DNA of 49,931 nucleotides. It comes from Actinophytocola sp. Its GTDB lineage: Bacteria; Actinomycetota; Actinomycetes; Mycobacteriales; Pseudonocardiaceae. The notes under the pieces are model-generated. The model was not told where the DNA came from, ran no database searches, and saw nothing but the letters and a program-made list of their open reading frames with translations. Shown here in pieces: positions 35,315 to 43,891 of this stretch; position 1 is the stretch's first letter; the number at the start of each line of letters is the position of its first letter. The stretch lies in assembly GCA_009377385.1 (NCBI GenBank), contig WHUD01000018.1, positions 1 through 49,931 on the forward strand, read 5' to 3'. The position numbers and the translations under genes are program-made.

Positions 35315-36826
35315 ATGGCGACCGTGCTGCCAGAAAGCTCCGCGAACGACGCCGCTCAGCAGCGGACGTTCGACTCGCTCAACCCGGCTACCGACGAGGT
35401 GCTTGGCACCTACCCGATAACAACGCCCGATGAGGTGGACGCCGCAGTCGCGCGGGCCCGCGAGGCGGCGGCGTTCTGGGACCAACTCGGCTTCGCAGGA
35501 CGCGCACAACGGCTACGGAAGTGGAAGAGCATCGTCACGCGGCGACTGCCGGAGCTGTGCGCGCTGGTCCGCGCCGAGACCGGCAAGCCGGAAGGCGACG
35601 CGCAACTGGAGATCGTGCTCGCCATCGAGCACATCGAGTGGGCGGCCAAGCACGCCAAGAAGGTGCTCGGCTCGCAACGCCGTTCGCCGGGTCTGCTGCT
35701 AGCGAACAACGCGGCGAGCGTCGAGTACCAGCCGCTGGGTGTCGTCGGCGCCATCGGCCCGTGGAACTACCCGGTCTACACCCCGCTCGGCTCGGTCACC
35801 TATGCGCTCGCCGCTGGCAACGCGGTGGTGTTCAAGCCGAGCGAGTACACGCCGGGCGTCGGCAAGTGGCTGGTCGACACCTTCGCGGAGGCCGTGCCAG
35901 AGCACCCGGTGCTGCAACTGATCACCGGCTTCGGCGAGACCGGCGCCGCGCTCGCGGCAAGCGACGTCGACAAGATCGCCTTCACCGGCTCCGCCGCGAC
36001 CGGCAAGAAGGTCATGGCGACGGCGGCACAGCGGCTGACCCCGGTCGTCATCGAGGGCGGCGGAAAGGACGCGGTGCTCGTCGACGCCGACGCCGACCTT
36101 GACGCCGCTGCGGACGCGACGGTGTGGGGCGCGTGCGCGAACGCGGGGCAGACCTGCGCCGGTGTCGAGCGGGCGTACGTGCACGAGAAGGTGTACGACG
36201 ACTTCGTGGCCAAGGTCGTCGAGAAGGTCGGCGCGGTACGCGGCGGGTCCGAGCCGGACGCGCAGTACGGGCCGATGACGATGCGCTCGCAGCTCGACGT
36301 CATCCGGCGGCACGTCGAGGACGCGCTTGAGCGGGGCGGCAAGGCGGTCTACGGCGGGCTCGACTCCATCGGCGAGCGGTCCGTGCAGCCGATCGTGCTG
36401 GTCGACGTCCCTGAGGACGCGGCTGCCGTGCGCGAGGAGACGTTCGGGCCGACGGTGACCATCGCCAAGGTGCGGGACATGGACGAGGCCGTCGCCCGCG
36501 CGAACGACTCGACGTACGGGCTCGGGTCTGCGGTGTTCACGCGCGGCAAGGGCACCGATGTCGCGCGCAGGCTGCGCACCGGGGCGACGTCGATCAACGC
36601 GCCGTTGTCGTTCGCCGGGATCGCGTCACTGCCGTTCGGCGGGCACGGCGACTCCGGCTTCGGCCGCATCCACGGGCCGGAGGGGCTGCGGGAGTTCGCA
36701 CGCCCAAAGGCCATCGCACGGCAGCGGTTCTCCCCGCCGCTCAGCCTGACGTCGTTCTCCCGCTCCAAGGCGACAGAGAAGCTGGTGGCGCGGATGATGC
36801 GGGTGCTGCACGGTCGCTCGCGCTAG
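35315..36826 (+). CDS. Aldehyde dehydrogenase, NAD(P)-dependent
   Basis: This 503-residue ALDH superfamily enzyme contains the cofactor-binding motifs GPWNYPVYTP, KPSEYTPGV and FTGSAATGK. The general base Glu is in VVIEGGGKDAVLV, the nucleophilic Cys in NAGQTCAGVERAYV, and the C-terminal motif is EETFGPTV. It would oxidise an aldehyde to the acid; the substrate is not evident. Its stop overlaps the subtilase stop by 4 bp on the other strand. A strong inverted repeat precedes it. Confidence 0.93.
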   Translation: MATVLPESSANDAAQQRTFDSLNPATDEVLGTYPITTPDEVDAAVARAREAAAFWDQLGFAGRAQRLRKWKSIVTRRLPELCALVRAETGKPEGDAQLEIVLAIEHIEWAAKHAKKVLGSQRRSPGLLLANNAASVEYQPLGVVGAIGPWNYPVYTPLGSVTYALAAGNAVVFKPSEYTPGVGKWLVDTFAEAVPEHPVLQLITGFGETGAALAASDVDKIAFTGSAATGKKVMATAAQRLTPVVIEGGGKDAVLVDADADLDAAADATVWGACANAGQTCAGVERAYVHEKVYDDFVAKVVEKVGAVRGGSEPDAQYGPMTMRSQLDVIRRHVEDALERGGKAVYGGLDSIGERSVQPIVLVDVPEDAAAVREETFGPTVTIAKVRDMDEAVARANDSTYGLGSAVFTRGKGTDVARRLRTGATSINAPLSFAGIASLPFGGHGDSGFGRIHGPEGLREFARPKAIARQRFSPPLSLTSFSRSKATEKLVARMMRVLHGRSR

Positions 36827-38250
36827 CGACCCTGGCCTGCGGCAGCCGCTGCGTTGGCAGCGTTAACCACGCCCTCGCCGTAGAACGAGTTGCGGGCGGC
36901 GTTGCCGACGCAGCGGTCGTCTTCGGGGCAGCGGAGGTCGCGCGCCTGGGCGTACAGCAGCCGTCGCAGCTCGGCAGGGGACAGCTCGGGGTGCGCGCTC
37001 GCCAGCAGAGCGGCGACCCCTGTCACGTGCGGCGCCGCCATCGACGTCCCCGCCTTGAAGCCGTACCGGCCGCCGGGCATCGTCGACAGCACGCCCTGGT
37101 CCTGTTCGGAGAGATCGCCGCCAGGCGCGGTGATGTCGATCTTGCCGTCGCCGTAGTTCGAGTAGGACGCCTTGCGCGTCTCCATGCCGGTCGCGGACAC
37201 CGTCACGACGCCTGGCAGTTCGGCGGGCACGTCGATGCAGCCTGCGGTCAGCGGCCGGTTGGCGATCGGGTCCGAGTCGTTCGGGCTTGAGCTGTCCGTC
37301 GTCTTGTTGGCGAGGTCGTAGTCAGAGTTGCCCGCAGCGGCCACGTTCAGCACCCCGTTGCGTTCGGCGTAGCGCTTCGCGCGGCGCACCGCTTCGAGGA
37401 TCGCGGCCTGATCGGGGTCACCAGGGCACAGAAACTGCCACGGATCGACGTAGTAGCTGCTGTTGGCGACGTCGAAGCCCTGCTTAGCGGCGAACATGAA
37501 CCCGCACACGGCGTTCTCCGGGAAGAACAGCCCGCTCGGTTCCTCGGCGACGCGCACCGATGCGATCGTGACGCCCGGTGCGACACCGAGCGTGCCGACG
37601 CCGTCCTTCGCCGCCGCGATCGTGCCCGCGACGTGCGTGCCGTGCGAGTTGGTGTCGCGCCACACGCCGTCGCGCCGGTCGAGCGAGCCGTACGCGCAGG
37701 ACGCCGACTTGCTCTCGTCGAAGGCGTCGTCGAGCTCGGCGTGCTGGCCGTCGACACCGGTGTCCAGCACCCCGACGACGACGTCCTGCGAACCGCTTGC
37801 CACCGGCAGCGACTTGTCCGCGCCGATCTGGGTCAGGTTCCAGCGCGGGCGTTCCGGGCCCATCGGGGTGTCCTGCGGCGGCCTCGGCGGCACGACCGGC
37901 TCGTACGCCTGCTTCGGGATGTCCGAGGTCCGGGTCGCGCCGGCCTGCTGGACGCCTTCCGCCTGCCGCACGCCGCCCGCGAAGTCCGCACCGGTCGCGT
38001 GCGCGACGACGACGCCGATCGCCGGGTACGCCGCGAACACCGACCCGCCGTTCGCGCGCACCGCCCGAACGGCGGGGCTGACGTCACCCGGTGCGGTGAG
38101 GACGAAGTACGAGCGCAGTCCCGACTCCCACTTGGGCGCCTGCACCGCGGCGGCGCTCGGGCCGGCGAGCGCGCCGGTCACCAGCGACACCAGCGCCATG
38201 GCGAGGAATCCGGCGATGAGACGTCGATGCGTGGCGTGCCATGCGGTCAC
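36823..38250 (-). CDS. Secreted S8-family serine peptidase (subtilase)
   Basis: The GTG at 38250, with GGAGG upstream, gives 475 residues. A signal peptide covers about residues 1-36 (AGFLAMALVSLVTGALAGPS). A propeptide-like segment reaches about residue 110. The catalytic triad is visible: Asp in VGVLDTGVDGQH, His in NSHGTHVAGTIA and Ser in GTSMAAPHVTGVA, with the oxyanion Asn in AAAGNSD. No C-terminal P-domain or membrane helix is present, so release outside the cell is likely. Confidence 0.92.
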   Translation of the reverse strand: MTAWHATHRRLIAGFLAMALVSLVTGALAGPSAAAVQAPKWESGLRSYFVLTAPGDVSPAVRAVRANGGSVFAAYPAIGVVVAHATGADFAGGVRQAEGVQQAGATRTSDIPKQAYEPVVPPRPPQDTPMGPERPRWNLTQIGADKSLPVASGSQDVVVGVLDTGVDGQHAELDDAFDESKSASCAYGSLDRRDGVWRDTNSHGTHVAGTIAAAKDGVGTLGVAPGVTIASVRVAEEPSGLFFPENAVCGFMFAAKQGFDVANSSYYVDPWQFLCPGDPDQAAILEAVRRAKRYAERNGVLNVAAAGNSDYDLANKTTDSSSPNDSDPIANRPLTAGCIDVPAELPGVVTVSATGMETRKASYSNYGDGKIDITAPGGDLSEQDQGVLSTMPGGRYGFKAGTSMAAPHVTGVAALLASAHPELSPAELRRLLYAQARDLRCPEDDRCVGNAARNSFYGEGVVNAANAAAAAGQGR

Positions 38251-38348
38251 GGCATCGTCCTCCAAGCCCGGTCGGTCACACCTGCCAGCCGGACCCTAAG
38301 TGCCACCGCGCCCAGCAGCAGCGGACTTCGCCGGTTCTGGCGCCTAGA

Positions 38349-40136
38349 TCACCTGACCGTGGTGTCGTTGGGTGCCGCCGCCAGCACCCGCGCGTACGAC
38401 CCGCCATCGGCGAGCAGCTCGTCGTGGGTGCCGAAGGCGGCGACCCGGCCGCCGTCGAGCACCAGGATCCGGTCGGCGTCGCGGGCGGCGTCCAGCCGGT
38501 GCGCGATGGAGATGACCGTCCGACCAGCCAGCGCGACCGCGACCGCGCGTTCGGCCTGCCGCGCCGCGCCGTTGTCCATCGCCGCCGTAGCCTCGTCGAG
38601 CACGACGACGGGCGGGTTGGCGAGCAGCACCCGCGCCAACGCGAGCTGCTGCGCCACGGCGGGCGGCACCGCGAGCGCGCCTGCCCCGAGCCGGGTGTCG
38701 AGGCCGTCCGGCAGCGACCGCACCCAGTCGTCCGCCCCGACGACGGCGAGGACGTCGCGGAGGTGGGCATCGTGCCACGAAGGGCATCTTGCTGTCGTCT
38801 GGCGCCAGTAAGATGCCCTTCGTGGCACCTCACCGGCCATCAGGTTCTCCCGCACGGTCGCCGCGAAGACGTGGTGTTCCTGGGTGAGCAGCAGCACCTC
38901 GCCGCGCAGCTGGTCGTGCGGCCAGCGCCGCAGGTCGACACCGCCGAGCGACACCGTTCCGCTGCCCGGCTCCGCGAGCCCGGCGAGCAGCCGCGCCAGC
39001 GTCGACTTGCCGGAGCCGGACGGCCCGATGATCATCAGCCGTTCGCCAGCTGCGACGTCGAGGTCGATGCCGTGCAGGACGTCGTGGCCGTCGCGGTAGG
39101 CGAACCGGACGTCGCGCAGCCGGATGTCCCTGCCGCTCGGCGTGACCCGCGCGCCGTCGCGGGCGGGCGGCACCCGCCGGACGCCGAGGATACGGCGCAG
39201 GCCGACCGAGCCGACCTGGAGCTCCTCCACCCACGCCAGCAGCTCGACTAGCGGCCCTGACATCGCGAGCAGGTACAGCGCGACGGCGGTGATGTCGCCT
39301 AGCCCTGCCAAGCCTGCGCGGTAGGCGAGGCCGCCGATGGCCAGCACGGCGGCGATCGGCAGCAGGTAGGCGAGGTCGAGCGTGGGCAGCCAGCGCGCGA
39401 GCAGCGACCGGTGCGCGTGCTCCGCGGCCACGGCGGCGCGCAGCGCGCGGTCGTTGTGCGCCACGCGGCGGTCCGCGAGACCGAGCGCCTCGACCGTGCG
39501 TGCGCCGGTCACGGTCTCGGTCGCGGACGCCTGGACGTCGCCCCACGCGGCGAGCATCCGCTCAAGCACGGGGTTGGCGCGCCGCCAGTACCACCGCGTG
39601 GTGAGCACGAGTAGCGGCACCGACACCAACACACCCGCGGTGAGCAGCGGCGACGTCACCAGCATCGCGGCCACCGTCAGCACGACGGCGATCGACGACG
39701 TCAGGATCTCCGGCGCGGCGTAGCGGGCGGCGTACTCGATGCGGTCGACGTCCGCCGTCGCCCTGCTGAGCAGGTCGCCGGTGCCAGCGTCCTCGACGGT
39801 GCCGATCGGCAGCCGCAGCACGTGCTCGGTGAAGTCCGCCCGTGCGGTTGCGAGCAGGTGTTCCCCGAACCGTGTGGCACGGACGTGCCCCCACCGGCGT
39901 AACGCGGCCTGGGCGAGCAGCACCGCGAAGAAGATGCCCGCCAGCAGGTCGATGGGCGGGCGCGTGCCCGCCGCGACGGCGTCCACCAGCACGCCGAGCA
40001 GGCGCGGGCCGACCAGCCCGAGCAGCGACGCGAGCACGAACAGCGTCAGCATGGCCGCGAAGTCGCCACGTCGTCTGCGGGCGACGTCGCGCAGCCACCG
40101 CCGCACCATCCGCCCGTCCGCCAGCGGGAGTGTCAT
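38349..40136 (-). CDS. ABC exporter subunit (permease-ATPase fusion) with 19-residue palindromic insertion
   Basis: This 595-residue half-transporter has six hydrophobic helices (about residues 20-310) and a C-terminal nucleotide-binding domain. Walker A GPSGSGKST, Q-loop LLTQEHHVFA, Walker B VVVLDEATAAMD and H-loop ISIAHRL are intact. The ABC signature is degenerate: the expected LSGGQ region reads LAVPPAVAQQLALAR. Residues 437-455 are an in-frame insertion encoded by a 57-bp palindrome; removing it restores GEDAHLRDVLAVVGADDWV. The start codon overlaps the stop of the partner gene by 4 bp. The substrate is unknown. Confidence 0.9.
   Translation of the reverse strand: MTLPLADGRMVRRWLRDVARRRRGDFAAMLTLFVLASLLGLVGPRLLGVLVDAVAAGTRPPIDLLAGIFFAVLLAQAALRRWGHVRATRFGEHLLATARADFTEHVLRLPIGTVEDAGTGDLLSRATADVDRIEYAARYAAPEILTSSIAVVLTVAAMLVTSPLLTAGVLVSVPLLVLTTRWYWRRANPVLERMLAAWGDVQASATETVTGARTVEALGLADRRVAHNDRALRAAVAAEHAHRSLLARWLPTLDLAYLLPIAAVLAIGGLAYRAGLAGLGDITAVALYLLAMSGPLVELLAWVEELQVGSVGLRRILGVRRVPPARDGARVTPSGRDIRLRDVRFAYRDGHDVLHGIDLDVAAGERLMIIGPSGSGKSTLARLLAGLAEPGSGTVSLGGVDLRRWPHDQLRGEVLLLTQEHHVFAATVRENLMAGEVPRRASYWRQTTARCPSWHDAHLRDVLAVVGADDWVRSLPDGLDTRLGAGALAVPPAVAQQLALARVLLANPPVVVLDEATAAMDNGAARQAERAVAVALAGRTVISIAHRLDAARDADRILVLDGGRVAAFGTHDELLADGGSYARVLAAAPNDTTVR
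38772..38828. repeat. 57-bp palindromic element inserted in frame in an ABC transporter gene
   Basis: Arms at 38772-38794 and 38806-38828 are complementary at 22 of 23 positions, around an 11-base loop. The length is exactly 19 codons and the borders coincide with codon borders of the host gene, adding the residues VPRRASYW through CPSWH without a stop. Arm sequence GTGCCACGAAGGGCATCTT is typical of a stand-alone repeat, not of ABC coding sequence. No second copy is seen in this window. Confidence 0.85.
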
Positions 40137-41638
40137 GGCCGGACTCCTTCCTGCTGCCAGAGCGGGCTGGACGTCAGCACCACCGTGGTGCGGCCCGCGC
40201 GGAGCGCGGCGATCCGCGCGACGATGCGGGCCTCGGTGTGCGCGTCGACGGCGGACGTCGGTTCCTCCAGCACGAGGACGTCCGGGTCGACGGTGAGCGC
40301 CCGCGCCAGCAGCAGCCGCTGCCGCTGTCCGCCGGACACCGACCGGCCGCGCTCGCTGAGCATGGCGTCGTAGCCGCCGGGCAGGGCGTCGATGACGTCG
40401 GTGGCGTCGGCCGCCGCGATGGCTTCCGCGACCGGTACAGCGTCGCCCGCCGCCAGCTCCGTGCCGGCACGGCCCGCGAACAACTGGTCGTCGCCGAGGA
40501 CGAGCACCACGCGGCGGCGCAGCTCAGCGCGGTCGACGTCGCGGATGGGCACGCCGCCGATGCGGACGTCGCTGTCGGCGTATCCGGTGAGGCGTTCGGC
40601 AAGGGCGCGATCCGGCGGCAGCACGGTGAGCCGCCCGGCCGGCGCGACGACGGGCCCGTCGGCCAGTGACAGCGGGCCCTCCGGCAGCGGCACCGGCGCG
40701 GCGGGCTGACCGAACTCAGGGGTGAGCCGGAGCAGCCGGTCGATGCGGCCAGCGGCGACGCGCGCCGCGCTGGCCGCGTCCGCCGCCTCGGTCGCCGTGC
40801 GGACCGGCACAACGAGGAACGCCGACGCGCCGTAGAACGCGACCAGCTCGCCCGGCGAGATCGCGCCGTCAAGCGCGAGCCGCGCGCCGAGCAAGGTGAC
40901 GACGACGGTGACCACTCCGGGCAGCGCGATCTCGGCCGCCGCGAGCCAGGACTCCATCCGTCCAACGGCGACACCGGCGTCGCGCACCCGGTCGTTGACG
41001 GCGGTGAACCGGCGGAGGAACTGCCGCTCGCCGCCGACCCCGCGCAGGATCCGCAGCCCGGAGACGATGTCCGCTCCCATCGCCGTGACCTCGGAAAACC
41101 GTTCCCGCTGCGCCTCCTTGCGTCGGTGCAACGGACGCAGCAACGGGCCGATGCCCAGTACCGCGAGCGGCGCTCCGACCAGCGCGACAGTGCCGAGAAC
41201 CGGGGTGATCGTCACCAGCACGACGGCGACCACCGCGAACGACGTCAGCGCGCCGATGGTCCTGCCGAACGTCTCGACGGCGTTACCGATGTCGTAGACG
41301 TCCTCCGAGCCCATGGCGACGACCTCGCCAGTCGGCAGTCGCTTCGGCAACGTCGCGCCGAGGTGCGCCGCATGCCGCACCACCGCGTGCTCCGCGCTGA
41401 CGGCGCCGTGGATCCACATCGTGTGCGACGCCCAGTTCAGGACACCGCTGGCCAGCGCCTGCGCGGCGGCGAGCCCCGGTACGAGCACGATCCAGCCAGC
41501 GAGGTCGCGCGGGCCGCCCGCCGCGATGCTTGTGTCGATCGCCGCACCAACCACGAGCGGCATCACCGCCGTCGGCAGCATCGCGCAGGCACCGGCGACG
41601 GCGGCGGTCAGTGTCAGCCCCGGCCGCGCGGCCAGCAC
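40133..41638 (-). CDS. ABC exporter subunit with degenerate ATP site (partner of 38349-40136)
   Basis: This 501-residue half-transporter is shorter than its partner, with hydrophobic helices in about residues 1-290. In its nucleotide-binding domain the Walker A position reads LTVLPPDRALAERL with no GxxGxGKS/T. The Q-loop Gln is missing (VLVLGDDQLF), Walker B ends VLVLEEPTSAVD with Glu for Asp, and the H-loop His is replaced (VVLTSSPLW). The signature VSGGQRQR is intact. It therefore complements its partner, which lacks the signature. The GTG start at 41638 is uncertain because the N-terminus looks a few residues short. Confidence 0.85.
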   Translation of the reverse strand: MLAARPGLTLTAAVAGACAMLPTAVMPLVVGAAIDTSIAAGGPRDLAGWIVLVPGLAAAQALASGVLNWASHTMWIHGAVSAEHAVVRHAAHLGATLPKRLPTGEVVAMGSEDVYDIGNAVETFGRTIGALTSFAVVAVVLVTITPVLGTVALVGAPLAVLGIGPLLRPLHRRKEAQRERFSEVTAMGADIVSGLRILRGVGGERQFLRRFTAVNDRVRDAGVAVGRMESWLAAAEIALPGVVTVVVTLLGARLALDGAISPGELVAFYGASAFLVVPVRTATEAADAASAARVAAGRIDRLLRLTPEFGQPAAPVPLPEGPLSLADGPVVAPAGRLTVLPPDRALAERLTGYADSDVRIGGVPIRDVDRAELRRRVVLVLGDDQLFAGRAGTELAAGDAVPVAEAIAAADATDVIDALPGGYDAMLSERGRSVSGGQRQRLLLARALTVDPDVLVLEEPTSAVDAHTEARIVARIAALRAGRTTVVLTSSPLWQQEGVRP

Positions 41639-41730
41639 CGCTCGCAGCCGGAAGCTGGGTACGTCAGTGCGTCAATAGAACTGCGTGCCGTCCATGTCGC
41701 GGGACGATACCGGCACCCACCGACAGACCG

Positions 41731-42741
41731 CTACGGATTTTCGGCACAGGCCAGCACCTCGGCCTCCTCGGCGGGCGTCAGCCCGGCCTTGCGCGGGCGG
41801 TCGAGGCCGAGGGCGCGCTCGTGCGTCAGCGCGCCCGTGACCGCGTCGTCCAGCGGCCGGGTGCGCAGGCCCGCCTCCCTGGCGGGTGCCGGGTCGTGCG
41901 CCGCCATGCCCGCGTACTCCGGCGGGAGCCACAACGGCAACGTGCGCGGCCCCATCCACGGCTCAACGCCGGCCTCGGCGAGCTGCTCAGCGGTCAGCGG
42001 CACGAACTCCGTCGCCTCGCCGACGGCGTCCGCCACCGCGCGCAGGCAGTCCCGCAACTCCCAGCGCGGGCCCACCGCGTCGAACGTCCCGATGATCCGC
42101 TGCTCGACGGCGTCAACCAGCCAGGAAGCGAGGTCGCGGACGTCGATGTACTGGATCTTCTGCTCGACGTCGGGCACGACCACCCTGCCGCCCCGCGAGA
42201 ACCGCGCTGGCCAGTAGCCGAACCGGTCTGACCGGTCGCCGGGGCCGCTGATCAGGCCGGGCCGCACGATGAACGCCCTGTTGTCGACCGCGTCGCGGAC
42301 GGCGTTCTCGCTCGCGACCTTGACCGCGTTGTAGAGGCCGGGGTCGTTATCCCGATCCGCCAGCGTCGCGTGGATCGCGCGCGGCTCGCACACCGGATAT
42401 CCCGGGCTCTGGCCCGGCTTGCTGTGGTCGGCGTACACCCCGATGGTGGACACGAACGTCCAGTGCGCCGCCGTCGTCGCCAGCGCGGCCAGCGCGTCCA
42501 CCACCCAGGTGTAGGACATGATCGACGTGTCAACGACCTCGTCGAACCGCTCGCCCGCGAGAGCCGCGAGAGCCGCGAGCGTGTCAGGGGTGTCCCGGTC
42601 GATCCGCACCAGGGTCGCGCCGTCCGGCACATCCCCGGACGTCCCGCGCGCCGCACACACGACGTCGTGGCCCCTGCGCACGGCTTCGGCCGCCACCGCC
42701 TTGCTGACGAACATCGTCCCGCCGAAGACCAGCATCCGCAT
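41731..42741 (-). CDS. NAD(P)-dependent epimerase/reductase-like protein (extended SDR)
   Basis: The ATG at 42741 gives 336 residues. The N-terminal dinucleotide motif is MLVFGGTMFVSKAVAAEAV, with Ser where a third Gly is common. A Ser/Thr pair lies in FVSTIGVYAD, and YNAVK provides the catalytic YxxxK. The C-terminal substrate domain contains IQYIDVRDLASWLVDAVEQ. This suits atypical or extended SDRs acting on nucleotide sugars or related compounds. It is divergent from the purSQL operon. Confidence 0.85.
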   Translation of the reverse strand: MRMLVFGGTMFVSKAVAAEAVRRGHDVVCAARGTSGDVPDGATLVRIDRDTPDTLAALAALAGERFDEVVDTSIMSYTWVVDALAALATTAAHWTFVSTIGVYADHSKPGQSPGYPVCEPRAIHATLADRDNDPGLYNAVKVASENAVRDAVDNRAFIVRPGLISGPGDRSDRFGYWPARFSRGGRVVVPDVEQKIQYIDVRDLASWLVDAVEQRIIGTFDAVGPRWELRDCLRAVADAVGEATEFVPLTAEQLAEAGVEPWMGPRTLPLWLPPEYAGMAAHDPAPAREAGLRTRPLDDAVTGALTHERALGLDRPRKAGLTPAEEAEVLACAENP

Positions 42742-42859
42742 GGCGCTCAGCCTGCCCATCCTTTGTGACGGCCGCCACGGGTTTCACCAGCAGCGAAACA
42801 CACCGTGACCTGCGTCGCGTGCGGCAAACCTCACCGGCTGCCGGAATCCGCAGGCCAGG

Positions 42860-42865
42860 TACGCT
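42860..42865 (+). promoter_or_regulatory. Probable -10 element of purSQL
   Basis: TACGCT, identical to the purB -10 hexamer, lies 40 bp before the purS GTG, giving a leader of about 35 nt. No clear -35 hexamer is visible. Confidence 0.35.
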
Positions 42866-42905
42866 GACGACGTCGCTAGGACCCACCGAAACCCGGAGCT
42901 GTCAC

Positions 42906-43145
42906 GTGGCCAAAGTCGTCGTCGACGTCATGCCGAAGCCCGAGATCCTCGACCCGCAGGGACAGGCGGTCGCCCGCGCGCTGCCCCGCCTCGGATTCGA
43001 CGGTGTGGCCGACGTCCGTCAGGGCAAGCACTTCGAGCTGGAGGTCGACGACTCGGTCGACGACGCCACGCTCGCCAAGATCGCCGAGGGCTTCCTGTCC
43101 AACCCGGTGATCGAAGACTTCGTCGTCCGGCGGGTATCGGAATGA
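42906..43145 (+). CDS. purS: Phosphoribosylformylglycinamidine synthase subunit PurS
   Basis: This 79-residue small subunit links PurQ and PurL in the FGAM synthase complex. [20 protein letters not shown] and the later [12 protein letters not shown] end are characteristic. The GTG at 42906 begins the conserved protein. Its stop overlaps the purQ ATG (ATGA), so the genes are coupled. Confidence 0.94.
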   Translation: MAKVVVDVMPKPEILDPQGQAVARALPRLGFDGVADVRQGKHFELEVDDSVDDATLAKIAEGFLSNPVIEDFVVRRVSE

Positions 43146-43891
43146 CGGCGAAGGTCGGCGTCATCACCTTCCCCGGCACGCTGGACGACGTCGACGCCGC
43201 ACGTGCGGTGCGCCATGCCGACCGCGAGGCCTGCTCGCAGGGCCGAGCCAGAGAACTCGAGGCGGTGTCGCTGTGGCACGGCGACCACGACCTCAGGGGC
43301 GTCGACGCCGTCGTGGTGCCCGGCGGCTTCTCCTACGGCGACTACCTGCGCGCTGGTGCGATCGCGCGGTTCGCGCCGGTAATGGGGGAGGTCATCGAGG
43401 CGGCCCGCAACGGCATGCCGGTGCTGGGCATCTGCAACGGCTTCCAGATCCTGTGCGAGGCGGGCCTGCTGCCGGGCGCGCTGGTGCGCAACCACAAGCT
43501 GCACTTCGTCTGCCGCGACCAGTGGCTGCGGGTGGAGAACACGTCAACCGCATGGACCACCCGATACGAGCCCGGAGCGGAGATCCTCGTCCCGGTAAAG
43601 AACGGCGAGGGCGCGTACATGGCCGACGAGCCCACCCTGGACGCGCTGGAAGGCGATGGGCGGGTCGTGTTCCGGTACGTTGCTGAGACCTGCTCGCAGG
43701 GTCGAACCATGGGCGCTGCGAATCCCAATGGTTCCCGCCGCGACATCGCGGGCATCAGCGACCCGACCGGCCGCATCGTCGGGCTGATGCCGCACCCCGA
43801 GCACGCCATCGACGCGCTGACCGGCCCGAGCGACGACGGCCTCGGCATGTTCCTGTCCGCACTCGACGCGCTCCAAGGGGCCGCCGCATGA
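43142..43891 (+). CDS. purQ: FGAM synthase glutaminase subunit PurQ with two repeat-derived insertions
   Basis: This 249-residue class I glutamine amidotransferase supplies ammonia to PurL. The nucleophile Cys is in [19 protein letters not shown], and the His/Glu pair in [19 protein letters not shown]. Actinobacterial PurQ is usually about 225 residues. The surplus lies in two stretches, residues 27-39 ([13 protein letters not shown]) and residues 180-193 ([14 protein letters not shown]). Each is about 11 residues longer than the family norm, and both share CSQGR from the same DNA repeat. The active-site segments are untouched, so the enzyme is probably functional. The stop overlaps the purL ATG. 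Confidence 0.95.
   Translation: MTAKVGVITFPGTLDDVDAARAVRHADREACSQGRARELEAVSLWHGDHDLRGVDAVVVPGGFSYGDYLRAGAIARFAPVMGEVIEAARNGMPVLGICNGFQILCEAGLLPGALVRNHKLHFVCRDQWLRVENTSTAWTTRYEPGAEILVPVKNGEGAYMADEPTLDALEGDGRVVFRYVAETCSQGRTMGAANPNGSRRDIAGISDPTGRIVGLMPHPEHAIDALTGPSDDGLGMFLSALDALQGAAA
43220..43258. repeat. purine-gene hairpin insert, copy 1 (in purQ)
   Basis: The core GGCCTGCTCGCAGGGCC (43228-43244) is an imperfect palindrome with a one-base bulge. It sits in an in-frame insertion of about 33 nt encoding residues 27-39 of PurQ. Compared with copy 2 the outer pair is G-C instead of A-T, so pairing is kept. Confidence 0.8.
43679..43720. repeat. purine-gene hairpin insert, copy 2 (in purQ)
   Basis: The core GACCTGCTCGCAGGGTC (43687-43703) lies in an in-frame insertion of about 33 nt. 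It is placed between the FRYV strand and the [12 protein letters not shown] loop of PurQ. Confidence 0.8.

Noticed and set aside
42541..42590. Short GAGAGCCGC direct repeats inside the epimerase gene as another mobile insert
   Set aside because: They encode a plain Ala/Leu helix (LAALAALAGE) that fits the protein without a length surplus, so they are ordinary codon repetition.
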